Source of the DNA: Candidatus Obscuribacterales bacterium | GTDB taxonomy: Bacteria; Cyanobacteriota; Vampirovibrionia; Obscuribacterales; Obscuribacteraceae | Assembly (NCBI GenBank): GCA_019745415.1 | Contig: JAIETF010000026.1 | Location: 124,001-188,000, forward strand | Reading direction: 5' to 3' | DNA: 64,000 bases | The notes under the pieces: generated by a model | Told to the model about the DNA's origin: nothing | The model's input: the letters and a program-made list of their open reading frames with translations, nothing else | Databases searched by the model: none | Part shown: positions 17,729 to 25,447 of the stretch, piece after piece | Numbering within the stretch: the stretch's first letter is position 1 | How the letters are laid out: each line of letters begins with the position of its first letter | Program-made: the position numbers and the translations under genes

Positions 17729-18481
17729 CTAATGCTTGATACTCTTCAAATAATCGACTAGAGAGTCGACTTGCTCTTTTGCCAAAGGACCACCGGCTTT
17801 GTCTAAAAAGCCCGGCATAGACCGGTGTGTCTTGCTGCCAAAACTAATCACTTCTCTTAGTCTGGCAATCTGTGCCGGCGTGTTGAATGAGAGCGCTTCG
17901 AGTTCTGGTCCTACCAAAATCTTGCTTTCTTTCTGCACACGATGACACATGGCGCAATCAGCCTCGAATAGCTCTTTGCCGAAAGCACCAACCCCCATAT
18001 CAACATGGCAATGGGCGCATTTCTCGTCGGTGAATATCTTGGCACGGCCGCCTTCGGTCATATTACCCGCAGTGTGCAAATTCTCGACGTCAACCTGCAT
18101 GTTTAGGGCGCCAAAACTAAAGTCTGGATCGTTTGACGCAAAACGAATCTGCTTGGTGACCGCGCCTTGCTTCATGGTTGTATCAATATGAACAGTCAAC
18201 CGCGAAGACTTGCCGGGGGGAATTTCAGCAGTCTTCCAAGATAGATCGGTGCAGCCGCAGTCGCTTTTGACATCAAAAATGCGCAAGGGCTTCAGTCCGT
18301 CGTTAAAGAAAGTGAAATCAGCGACGAGATCTTTGCCTTCTTCCACATGTCCGAGATTCTTACTTAAGGCGTCTACTCTAAGCAACGCCTTGTTTTTGCT
18401 CTGATAAAAAAAGAGGGCAAGGGCCAAGAGGCTGATAACCAAAAGCCCCAACCCAAGAGTCAAAGCCTTTTTGCTTTTCAT
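17729..18481 (-). CDS. DUF1573 domain fused to a two-haem cytochrome c segment
   Basis: The 250-aa protein has an N-terminal membrane anchor or signal (about residues 6-26), a DUF1573 Ig-like domain (about 35-135) with its KSDCGCT signature, and a C-terminal cytochrome part with two CxxCH sites, CAHCH at 155-159 and CAMCH at 176-180. The sites are only 21 residues apart. A possible axial Met lies in MPGFLD near the C-terminus. It is most likely an exported electron carrier anchored outside the membrane. An alternative is a protein with one standard haem and one auxiliary site. An EF-hand-like gene lies 18 bases upstream on the same strand. Confidence 0.9.
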   Translation of the reverse strand: MKSKKALTLGLGLLVISLLALALFFYQSKNKALLRVDALSKNLGHVEEGKDLVADFTFFNDGLKPLRIFDVKSDCGCTDLSWKTAEIPPGKSSRLTVHIDTTMKQGAVTKQIRFASNDPDFSFGALNMQVDVENLHTAGNMTEGGRAKIFTDEKCAHCHVDMGVGAFGKELFEADCAMCHRVQKESKILVGPELEALSFNTPAQIARLREVISFGSKTHRSMPGFLDKAGGPLAKEQVDSLVDYLKSIKH

Positions 18482-18499
18482 GGCGACCTTTCCTAGCTC

Positions 18500-18895
18500 T
18501 TAGCGCTTCCAATACTTGCTTGAATTGTCCTCTGCGTCCATCCAGTTCTCGGGCTCGGGAGGTCCCTCGCGCTTGCGATACTCGGGGCTCCAAAGCTGAG
18601 CATAAACCGAAACATCTTCTCTGGAAATACCCAGACTGCTCTCGTGTTCATCGCTTTCGCCATCGGGGAAAGCATTACAAATGGCATCGTAACGCATGAT
18701 CAGCTCATTCAAGACGTGTGCGCCTTCTTCATCACCAGAGGCAATGAAGCGCACCCGGGCGGCTTCCAGCTCAGCCAGTGTGAGGCGACCATCGCGCTCG
18801 CCCACCGAGCGCTCAACCAAGTCGATATCATTCCACCTTTCTCTTAGAAAAGGCATGATTGTCTGGGTGAGAAGAGTGTATTCGTCTTGGAACAT
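18500..18895 (-). CDS. small protein with one EF-hand-like loop
   Basis: ATG 18895 gives 131 aa; the frame is open to a TTG at 18922, and no ribosome-binding site settles the start. I do not recognise the family. Residues about 27-45 read VGERDGRLTLAELEAA, which resembles the second half of an EF-hand (DGxLxxxEL) but lacks the first Asp positions, so calcium binding is doubtful. The C-terminal half is acidic and ends in a Trp/Lys-rich tail (ENWMDAEDNSSKYWKR). It is upstream of and probably co-transcribed with the DUF1573-cytochrome gene. Confidence 0.6.
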   Translation of the reverse strand: MFQDEYTLLTQTIMPFLRERWNDIDLVERSVGERDGRLTLAELEAARVRFIASGDEEGAHVLNELIMRYDAICNAFPDGESDEHESSLGISREDVSVYAQLWSPEYRKREGPPEPENWMDAEDNSSKYWKR

Positions 18896-19038
18896 CGAAA
18901 AAGAAGGGAACCCAAAAACCAACTCTAGTGACTACCTGTTCTAGATTCTACAACTTCTAGATTAGACCGTCATTCAGTCTTTCTTGACATTGTTTTTCGG
19001 CTTGGTCGAATACTAAACTTCTGCTAAACTTCTTGCTT

Positions 19039-19431
19039 ATGACTATGACAACGCAATGTACCCAGGAAGCCCTTTCATTCACTATTGTGTGCGACGAAAG
19101 ATGCTCGGTCGTGCGCAGTCTGGCGGCTGTTTTGCGGGTCTGGGACTACCGCCGTCATTTCATTTTTATCGACCGGCAGTCTCAAGACCGTCTCGATGAA
19201 AAGCTTATATCTGACCTTGACGAGAGCCGCTGGAGTCTATTTCTTATAGATGAGCAGAATGACCGCTGGTACGGTCCCGACGCCATTCCAATCATTCTAA
19301 AAAATCTGCCTTTTGGCAAATGTGCCTGTGTTTTCTATATTTTGCCCGGCACTATGGCTTTGACCAGGGCTGCCTATGCCATTATTTCGCAAAGCCGCCA
19401 GTTGCTTAAGAAGAAGCTGGAAGCAGCCTAA
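19039..19431 (+). CDS. DCC-family (DUF393)-like protein with a degenerate active site
   Basis: The 130-aa protein follows the DUF393/DCC thioredoxin-fold layout: a first strand ending in a D..C motif, a long helix, the HFIFID strand, and a C-terminal AIPIILKNLP...LPGTMALTRAAYAIISQSR region typical of the family. DCC proteins carry DxxCxxC. Here the site reads CDERCSVV, so the second cysteine is lost and redox activity is unlikely. ATG 19039 or 19045 is more likely than the upstream TTG 19033. TTGACA at 18984 and TACTAA at 19011 are upstream, but 21 bases apart. Family assignment is by pattern, moderate confidence. Confidence 0.6.
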   Translation: MTMTTQCTQEALSFTIVCDERCSVVRSLAAVLRVWDYRRHFIFIDRQSQDRLDEKLISDLDESRWSLFLIDEQNDRWYGPDAIPIILKNLPFGKCACVFYILPGTMALTRAAYAIISQSRQLLKKKLEAA

Positions 19432-19448
19432 AGCAAGCTTTTAGATCA

Positions 19449-20372
19449 CTACAACCCGAGACAGTCTTTCACTCTTTTATCCAGAAGCTCACTCAGGTAG
19501 GGAACGCCCAGAGCTCCCGCCAAGCCTTGATCGAGAGAGAAAACCAGGGGAGCGGCAGGGGCATTCGTCTTAGTCTGATAAAGCGGCGGAAACTTCTCCA
19601 CCGCCCCCATGATGCTACGCAAAAGAGCAATTGGTTCGGCATGTTCGCCGCTGACGCGATCGTACTGAAAGCCGCCTTCGGTGAAGATAATCAGATCGGG
19701 TCTGAGCACCGAAACCAGAAATGCAGACCGGTCTAAGGGGCGAGGCCCAAAGTCTGCCACGATGTGCGCCTGCTCGTCATCGATATTGAGAAATGAACAC
19801 AAAATCTCAGACACACCAACACGCCAATCAACATAAAAACAATCGGGACCACATAACCTACCGGCCGCATCGTCTTCAAACTCATCGGCAGGACTAAAGT
19901 TAGGCGGAGCTGCCCCCACCGCTGCAAAAGAAGCGGAAGCAGGCATAACTGTCTGACCACTCTCGAAAATAGCCCGGCTTAAGGCTAGTGCCGACTTAGA
20001 CTGCTCAGCACTGCCGCCGGCACTTTCGGCAATTATAAGAGTAAGCTTCTTTCTAAGACGTTTGCGCCAATTTGCCGCCAAGCGACCAAGCGCCTCTTGT
20101 GTATCATCCACAGCAATGAGGGGAAAGCCGGTGCTGCCTATAGCATAACTAGCTCGGTCTTCCACTATGCAGCCTAGAGCGCCGCCACAAAAGGCATCGC
20201 CTAAAAAATCATGACCATCGAAGTTCCTGCCGGGCAAAGCCACAAACCAAGAGCCTTCCAGGTTTTGCCTGGTATCGACGGCTATAGTTGCGGCCTCGTC
20301 TGGAACCATACCCTGAGCCATGCGGCCGTGGGTAAGCTCAATAATCTCGTCTGCCGAATACTGAGCCGACAC
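19449..20372 (-). CDS. Mur-ligase (MurF)-like protein lacking the ATP-binding P-loop
   Basis: The N-terminal 100 residues match the substrate-binding domain of MurF: TIAVDTRQNLEGSWFVALPG, then NFDGHDFLGDAF and GGALGCIVEDR. The central domain should start with the P-loop GTNGKTT, but the equivalent site reads IIAESAGGSAEQSKSALA. A later block, IVADFGPRPLDRSAF...RPDLIIFTEGG, matches the MurF segment that usually has an acidic metal ligand. The C-terminal ligase domain is missing (307 aa against about 450). This is most likely a non-catalytic paralogue that binds a peptidoglycan precursor or regulates a Mur enzyme. It starts at GTG 20372, right after the TAA of the 65-aa ORF. Confidence 0.7.
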   Translation of the reverse strand: MSAQYSADEIIELTHGRMAQGMVPDEAATIAVDTRQNLEGSWFVALPGRNFDGHDFLGDAFCGGALGCIVEDRASYAIGSTGFPLIAVDDTQEALGRLAANWRKRLRKKLTLIIAESAGGSAEQSKSALALSRAIFESGQTVMPASASFAAVGAAPPNFSPADEFEDDAAGRLCGPDCFYVDWRVGVSEILCSFLNIDDEQAHIVADFGPRPLDRSAFLVSVLRPDLIIFTEGGFQYDRVSGEHAEPIALLRSIMGAVEKFPPLYQTKTNAPAAPLVFSLDQGLAGALGVPYLSELLDKRVKDCLGL

Positions 20373-20570
20373 TTAGCCCTGCGTGCCACTTCCCGAAACG
20401 TTGGGAATCTTCAGCTCCGGATCGGTCTTTTTGCGATCATCTAAAGCTTTCTGCAAAAGTCTTGTGGCAAAACTGCCGGTATTACGTTGAGCTCTTGCGC
20501 TATCAGTCGGCGAGACTGCGGTCTGCCCTTCGCTCTCGACAACAACAGGTGGAGTTACTGTGGTGGTCAT
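20373..20570 (-). CDS. small protein of unknown function (65 aa)
   Basis: A strong GGAGGA site six bases before ATG 20570 supports translation. The sequence is Thr/Val/Ser-rich at the N-terminus and has one amphipathic helix (about residues 33-48, FATRLLQKALDDRKK). There is no signal peptide or metal motif. Its TAA is immediately followed by the GTG of the Mur-like gene, so the two are translationally coupled. It may be a short partner or a leader that controls the downstream gene. Confidence 0.65.
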   Translation of the reverse strand: MTTTVTPPVVVESEGQTAVSPTDSARAQRNTGSFATRLLQKALDDRKKTDPELKIPNVSGSGTQG

Positions 20571-20793
20571 TGATTTTCCTCCGCCGCCAATTTACTGGGC
20601 TTCCTGTGTCTTTGCCATGTATTTCTGAGAACACAAGCAAAACCAACTGCACACTGGCAATCGACCGCTAAGTCTAGCCCAGGCGCATCTCTATTGGCAA
20701 CCCCGAAAAGCTCATAATAAGCTCTTTTTAAGTCTTTGCTTAAATTAGAGAGAAGCGCCTTCTCAGCATGGCAAAATTGGCTAAGGCATACCA

Positions 20794-20808
20794 GATAATG
20801 GTCTATTT
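20794..20808 (+). promoter_or_regulatory. GATAAT -10-like element directly before pyrB
   Basis: GATAAT at 20794-20799 lies nine bases before the pyrB ATG, which has no Shine-Dalgarno. This fits a leaderless transcript. Slightly upstream, GAGAAG/CTTCTC form a perfect 6-bp hairpin (20750-20764) around CGC. The rest of the 238-base gap to the minus-strand 65-aa gene holds no other gene. Confidence 0.35.
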
Positions 20809-21927
20809 ATGAAAGAAAGCAAGAGCAGAGCTTTAGAAACCAAGCTTGGCAACGAGTTTCTCACCGAACTGACGACAGAGCCGGCTTTGGCAGCCTGGCG
20901 GCAAAGACGCCACTTAATCAACGCCTCAGACCTGAGCCTAGACGAATTGAGCTTGCAGCTGGCTCTGGTAGGTCTCTATAAAAGGCACCAAGCCCACCTC
21001 GCCGCACCACTGGCGGTGCTAGCCGACAAGACCATAGCAACTCTCTTTTACGAAAATTCTACCCGCACCAAATCTTCTTTCGACCTCGCCGCCCGCAAAC
21101 TAGGGGCGACAGTCTTGCATCTAGATGTGAAAACGTCTTCTGTGGCAAAAGGCGAAACCTTGCTGGACACAGCCCTCAATCTCTCTTCGATGGGCGTCAA
21201 TGCCGTAGTGATGCGACACAGCAAGGCGGGCGCCCCCGACCAGCTGGCCCAAGCTCTAGACCAGACACTGCCCGCAGTGAAAGACCCGGCAAGACCCAAG
21301 GCAATGTCGGTGCTCAATGCCGGCGACGGCAACAAATCTCACCCCTCGCAAGGCTTGCTCGATCTCTTTACTATTTTAGAAAAACTTGACCGTCTGCCTG
21401 CTTTTGCCGCAAGCTCAATAGATAAATCAGTAAAGGGCAAGCTCAATAGCAATACTTTGAGCGACATCAAGATAGCCATAGTGGGCGACATTCTGCATAG
21501 CAGAGTGGCGAGATCAGACTTTCAACTCTTGAGCAAACTAGGTTGCTCTGTGCATTTCGCCGGGCCCGAAACTCTTTTGCCCAAGAGCCTAGCGACCGAA
21601 TTAGGCGGCAGCCATCACCACAACTTAAAAGACGCCCTGAGCGATGCCGATTTTATTGTCGCTCTGCGCATTCAACTGGAAAGACAAGAACAAGGGCTGA
21701 TCAAAATAGACGACTATGTGAAAGAGTTTCAGCTCGATCACCAAAAGCTAAAGCTATGCAAACCCGAAGTCAAACTATTGCACCCCGGCCCTGTCAATCG
21801 AGGCATAGAAATCACCGAAGACCTAGCCGACGATCAAGACATTTCGCTTATTTTGAGCCAGGTAACCAACGGTGTTCTCACTCGTATGGCAGCCCTAACG
21901 CTTTTGCTTGGTGCAGAGAGCCCCTAA
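20809..21927 (+). CDS. pyrB: aspartate carbamoyltransferase catalytic subunit
   Basis: This is the ATCase catalytic chain, which makes N-carbamoyl-aspartate in pyrimidine synthesis. The carbamoyl-phosphate motif appears as FYENSTRTKSSFDLAARKLG, followed by KGETLLDTALNLSSMG, DGNKSHPSQGLLDLFTI, VGDILHSRVARSD and HPGPVNRGIEI. At 372 aa it is longer than the usual ~310. It has an N-terminal extension of about 30 residues and insertions around residues 160-172 and 200-223 (between the HPSQ block and the VGDI strand). No pyrI or pyrC is adjacent. It leads a short unit with a membrane protein and a kinase. Confidence 0.97.
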   Translation: MKESKSRALETKLGNEFLTELTTEPALAAWRQRRHLINASDLSLDELSLQLALVGLYKRHQAHLAAPLAVLADKTIATLFYENSTRTKSSFDLAARKLGATVLHLDVKTSSVAKGETLLDTALNLSSMGVNAVVMRHSKAGAPDQLAQALDQTLPAVKDPARPKAMSVLNAGDGNKSHPSQGLLDLFTILEKLDRLPAFAASSIDKSVKGKLNSNTLSDIKIAIVGDILHSRVARSDFQLLSKLGCSVHFAGPETLLPKSLATELGGSHHHNLKDALSDADFIVALRIQLERQEQGLIKIDDYVKEFQLDHQKLKLCKPEVKLLHPGPVNRGIEITEDLADDQDISLILSQVTNGVLTRMAALTLLLGAESP

Positions 21928-21930
21928 CTT

Positions 21931-22395
21931 ATGACCGAAACTGCCGCCGAGCGAGAAGAAAGAAGTGATGGCGCCGCAAGCTTGCTAAAGCGCAGCGGCC
22001 GCTATTTCATCATAATTATCTTTGCCCTGGTGGCACTGGCAGTGATAATCTATCCCCTGCAGCATGTCATTACCCTGGGGCGATACCAACACTGGGGATT
22101 ATCAATTACTTGCCTGGGCGTAGGCTATCTTTTGCAAGTAATCTGGTCCTGGAAAGAATACACAAAGTGGGCAAGAATCAGCTATTTCACCACTGCCATC
22201 TATTTCTTGTTCGTCGGTTTCACCTTTTATTCGAACCCCTGGCTAGACACTAGAATGTCTTTGCAAACAGACAGACAAGCAGCGCTCAGACAACTCTTGG
22301 TGGTTGCCTATTTTGTTATGAGCCTGGTGCTTTCAGGCGTTTGGATGAAATGGATCAGAGCAGAAGCAAAAATGCAAAAGAATAAGGCGAAGTAG
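21931..22395 (+). CDS. four-helix membrane protein of unknown function
   Basis: This starts three bases after the pyrB stop. The 154-aa protein has four hydrophobic helices (about residues 26-47, 55-73, 84-103 and 122-143) and charged ends (TETAAEREERSD at the N-terminus, KMQKNKAK at the C-terminus). I do not recognise the family. Tight spacing with pyrB and the kinase indicates co-transcription, but the sequence does not show a functional link. Confidence 0.75.
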   Translation: MTETAAEREERSDGAASLLKRSGRYFIIIIFALVALAVIIYPLQHVITLGRYQHWGLSITCLGVGYLLQVIWSWKEYTKWARISYFTTAIYFLFVGFTFYSNPWLDTRMSLQTDRQAALRQLLVVAYFVMSLVLSGVWMKWIRAEAKMQKNKAK

Positions 22396-22403
22396 TTAGA
22401 GCT

Positions 22404-22946
22404 ATGACTGAAGAAGAAAACAAACAAAAACAAGAGCACGAAAAGCCAAAAGCAAAGAACAAGCTAATCTTGATGGTGGGCATACCAGGCTCGGGCAAAA
22501 CCACTTTATCAAAGAGAGTGATAGAGAAAGGTTTTCACTATATGAATGCCGACTCTATCAGACTGGAGCTATATGGTGACGAAAAGACCCAGGGCGACCC
22601 ATCCGAAGTATTCGCCCTCTTTTTTGCCCGCCTGGAAGAAGCTATGAAAGTCGGGAAAAGTATCGTCATCGACAATACAAATATCAATGCCAAACAGCGC
22701 AAGCCTATTTTAGACCGCGCCCAGCAATTCGGCTATGAAGATGTGCAACTGTGGTTTCTAGATGTGCCTCTCGAAATTTGTCTAGAGCGCAATCGCAACC
22801 GCGATCGTGCCGTGGAGGACGAAATAGTGCGCAATATGTATAACTCGATCACGTCGGGCGGGCGCCCCAAGCGCAGCGAAGGCAAAGTGATTGTGATCAG
22901 ACCCAGCGCCGACGGCAAAGACTATCTCTTCTTCCCGCAAAACTAA
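22404..22946 (+). CDS. P-loop kinase, polynucleotide-kinase-like (AAA_33)
   Basis: At 180 aa, this has a Walker A motif GIPGSGKT at residues 26-33, the substrate-side segment HYMNADSIRLELYG, Walker-B-like IVIDNTNIN and the lid arginines LERNRNRDR. The layout matches the AAA_33 group, which includes the kinase domain of T4 polynucleotide kinase and related small-molecule or nucleic-acid kinases. The substrate cannot be told from sequence. It has no antitoxin-like neighbour, so a zeta-toxin role is not supported. A nine-residue charged N-terminal tail precedes the domain. It sits eight bases after the membrane-protein gene. Confidence 0.85.
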   Translation: MTEEENKQKQEHEKPKAKNKLILMVGIPGSGKTTLSKRVIEKGFHYMNADSIRLELYGDEKTQGDPSEVFALFFARLEEAMKVGKSIVIDNTNINAKQRKPILDRAQQFGYEDVQLWFLDVPLEICLERNRNRDRAVEDEIVRNMYNSITSGGRPKRSEGKVIVIRPSADGKDYLFFPQN

Positions 22947-22977
22947 CAATAAACATTCAACTAAAGCCGAGGAATCT

Positions 22978-24435
22978 GTGAACCACTCTTATTTGAACAA
23001 GTCTAATCTCAACAAAACAGGGCCAAAATTTTCAATAGCTAGCAAATCAGTTGTCTCAAAATCAGTTGTCTCAAAATCAGTTGCGGCAAGAGCACTTACT
23101 TTGGGAGCAATGGCGCTCAGCCTGATATTGGCGACTGAGCCTGTGGCGGCTAAAGCAAAAGCCGACCCCGCCCAAACAAAAATAGAAGCGACAAAAACAA
23201 AGAACACGAAAAACAGCACCTCAGCAAGTCAAGATCGCCAGGCTGCCCAGCGCGAAAAAACGCTCACAGCCCTGGCCGGGCGCTTGATGAAAAAATGGAA
23301 CATACCGGCATGTCAGATTGCAGTCGGAAAAGACGGCAAAATAATTGAAAGCCGTGCTTTTGGTTTTTGCGACAAAGAGTTGAAGACAAAAACCACAACC
23401 GACAATGTTTTTCGCATCGCCTCGGTAAGCAAAGTATTTACCGCCGCAGCTGTGCACAAACTTATTGAAGACGGCAAACTAAAATATGACGATAAAGCCT
23501 GGACTTACATAAGCAATCTCAAACCTACCTATGGCGAAAACAACATCGACCCCCGATGGAAGCAAGTCACCATAGGACAACTGCTTACTCATTCGGGCGG
23601 TTGGACCCTAGAAAACGGCGAGCCCCAGCGCATTTATGCCAGACTGGCTGCCGATGCCGCCGGCGAATCACGCCCAGCCTGCCCCAGCGCCCTGGTACGT
23701 TATATGATGGGCAAACCCTTGCAATACGACCCCGGCACAAAGTCGGTTTACTCAAACTTTGGCTTTAACGTCTTGGGCAGGGTGATTGAGCAGGCAAGCG
23801 GCAAACACTATTTCGACTATGTAAGAGCCAACCTATTGAGCCCGGCAGGCATCGAAGACATCAACCTAGGGCGCACCGCCCGCCGCCACGCCAGACTAAA
23901 CGAAGTCTATTATTTTGCAGGCAAGAATAGCCCCGATGTCTGGTCGCTAATCGATGAAGATGCCGAAGTGGCTGATTTTGCCTATGGCGGCGATGCTGCC
24001 ATCGAGAGCATGGACGCTCATGGAGGCTTGGTCTCATCGGCGGAAAGTTTGGTAAAGTTCGGCATGGCTTTAAACGGCTATGACAAGACAGCAGCTGACG
24101 GCAGCAAGAGCCGAGTCGCCCTTATCAAAGCCGAAACTTTGCAGTCGATGCTCAAGCCGACAAACTTCAAATGCGAAGGCAAAAATACTGTGCGCGCCTA
24201 TGGTGTCGCAGTTAATACCGCCCGCAAACCCATCTTTAAGTGGTCGCATGCCGGTGCACTTTGCGGCACAAGCTCGCTATTGATTTCTTTGCCAGACAAC
24301 ACTGTGCTTGCTTATACAGCCAATCATCTGCCCGACGACCTGGTGGGCTATTTCACCGAGTTGCAAAACTCGCTTCTAACTGAAGTATCAAGCAAACGCT
24401 ATGTTGTTGGCGGCAAAACAAAGCCTAAACCATAA
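22978..24435 (+). CDS. exported serine hydrolase, class C beta-lactamase fold
   Basis: The start is GTG 22978 with GAGGAA four bases upstream. After a signal peptide (about residues 1-60, interrupted by a tandem SKSVV duplication) comes a beta-lactamase/penicillin-binding-protein fold (about 90-475). The motifs are SxxK (Ser149-Val-Ser-Lys152), YSN (Tyr258, Asn260) and HAG (His424). Such enzymes are D-amino-acid peptidases, esterases or peptidoglycan-peptide hydrolases. A true beta-lactamase is not implied. The 15-bp tandem repeat in the signal peptide spans about 23045-23085. Confidence 0.93.
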   Translation: MNHSYLNKSNLNKTGPKFSIASKSVVSKSVVSKSVAARALTLGAMALSLILATEPVAAKAKADPAQTKIEATKTKNTKNSTSASQDRQAAQREKTLTALAGRLMKKWNIPACQIAVGKDGKIIESRAFGFCDKELKTKTTTDNVFRIASVSKVFTAAAVHKLIEDGKLKYDDKAWTYISNLKPTYGENNIDPRWKQVTIGQLLTHSGGWTLENGEPQRIYARLAADAAGESRPACPSALVRYMMGKPLQYDPGTKSVYSNFGFNVLGRVIEQASGKHYFDYVRANLLSPAGIEDINLGRTARRHARLNEVYYFAGKNSPDVWSLIDEDAEVADFAYGGDAAIESMDAHGGLVSSAESLVKFGMALNGYDKTAADGSKSRVALIKAETLQSMLKPTNFKCEGKNTVRAYGVAVNTARKPIFKWSHAGALCGTSSLLISLPDNTVLAYTANHLPDDLVGYFTELQNSLLTEVSSKRYVVGGKTKPKP

Positions 24436-24456
24436 ACCATAAATCAGAAAGGCGGC

Positions 24457-25335
24457 TCAGCGCACTACTTCCACTGACGAAACGGCATGGGTGGCTACTG
24501 CTTCCGATACACTACCCAGCAAGAAGCGTTCGATACCGCGGCGTCCGTGGCTGCCCATCATGACTAGATCGGCGGGCCAAGACTTTGCCTCTTGCAAGAT
24601 TTCTTCTCTGGCTTCGCCCACCACTACCTTAAACTCAGCCACAGCTTCGCCGTAAGAGCTATTCAATTTGCCCACCAAAGGCTTGAGCCACTCTTCGGCA
24701 CCGGCAAGTTTAGCCTCATAATAGCCCTTAATTGTCGCCGAAAACTCAGCTTCGGGATCAAGCAAAAGACCAGGATCTATCTCGGGCACAACATGGAAGA
24801 CTCTGAACTTAGTTTTTGCCGACCAAGGCAAGGCAAGAACATGGTCTATGAGCCTGTCGCTATATTGCGAATCGTCGACGGCAAGCAAAACGTTGCCGCC
24901 TGAAGGTTCAGAAGCAGCCGAAGCATCTCTGATTATGCGTACCGAACACGGAGCATGGTGCATAACCGCGCGCGAAACGCTGCCCAAGACAAGCTCGGAA
25001 AGCCCGGTGCGTCCATGCGAACCAACAACAATAAGATCTGCGCCGAAAGCTTTTGCCTCTCGCAAAATCTCGTCGATGGCATAGCCGTCAAGCAGTACGC
25101 CTGAAACTGTAGAGTCTTTGTGAGTGTCTTTCAACTTAGCAACTGTATCGTCTATAAGTTTTTGGGCGGCCTTGATCTCGCGCTCTTTCACGTCTTCTAT
25201 AGATGGAAAAGGCTCAAAGAAATCGACCACAGATACCACTTTTAGCTCGGTGCCGAAAGGACAACGGAAGTCTAAGAACTGACCAATCGCCCTTTGCGAT
25301 ATTTCTGAGCCGTCGACTGCAAACAAGATTTTCAT
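24457..25335 (-). CDS. universal stress protein with two Usp domains
   Basis: This 292-aa protein is a tandem of two UspA domains (about residues 1-145 and 150-292). Each ends in the ATP-binding signature, GSHGRTGLSELVLGSVS in the first and GSHGRRGIERFLLGSVS in the second. The domains start with ILFAVDGSE and VLLAVDDSQ. Proteins of this type bind ATP and are induced by starvation or oxidative stress. It lies convergent to the serine hydrolase. Confidence 0.95.
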   Translation of the reverse strand: MKILFAVDGSEISQRAIGQFLDFRCPFGTELKVVSVVDFFEPFPSIEDVKEREIKAAQKLIDDTVAKLKDTHKDSTVSGVLLDGYAIDEILREAKAFGADLIVVGSHGRTGLSELVLGSVSRAVMHHAPCSVRIIRDASAASEPSGGNVLLAVDDSQYSDRLIDHVLALPWSAKTKFRVFHVVPEIDPGLLLDPEAEFSATIKGYYEAKLAGAEEWLKPLVGKLNSSYGEAVAEFKVVVGEAREEILQEAKSWPADLVMMGSHGRRGIERFLLGSVSEAVATHAVSSVEVVR

Positions 25336-25447
25336 GCTAATACGCCCTAATATTTGACAGGCCTAAACTTAGAACAATAGTCCGCCAACTTCAATCAATC
25401 TTTGGAATGGTTTTCTTTAAACCTGAAAGAAATGCCGGCTCTTTCGC

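Noticed and set aside
18984-19016. TTGACA and TACTAA as a standard sigma-70 promoter
   Set aside because: The spacing is 21 bases, too long for a normal promoter. It may be chance.
22404-22946. Zeta-type toxin
   Set aside because: The P-loop kinase has no antitoxin gene beside it and sits in a tight unit with pyrB. The polynucleotide-kinase-like group fits better.
22978-24435. Beta-lactam resistance gene
   Set aside because: The fold is shared with many peptidases and esterases. Sequence motifs alone do not support resistance.
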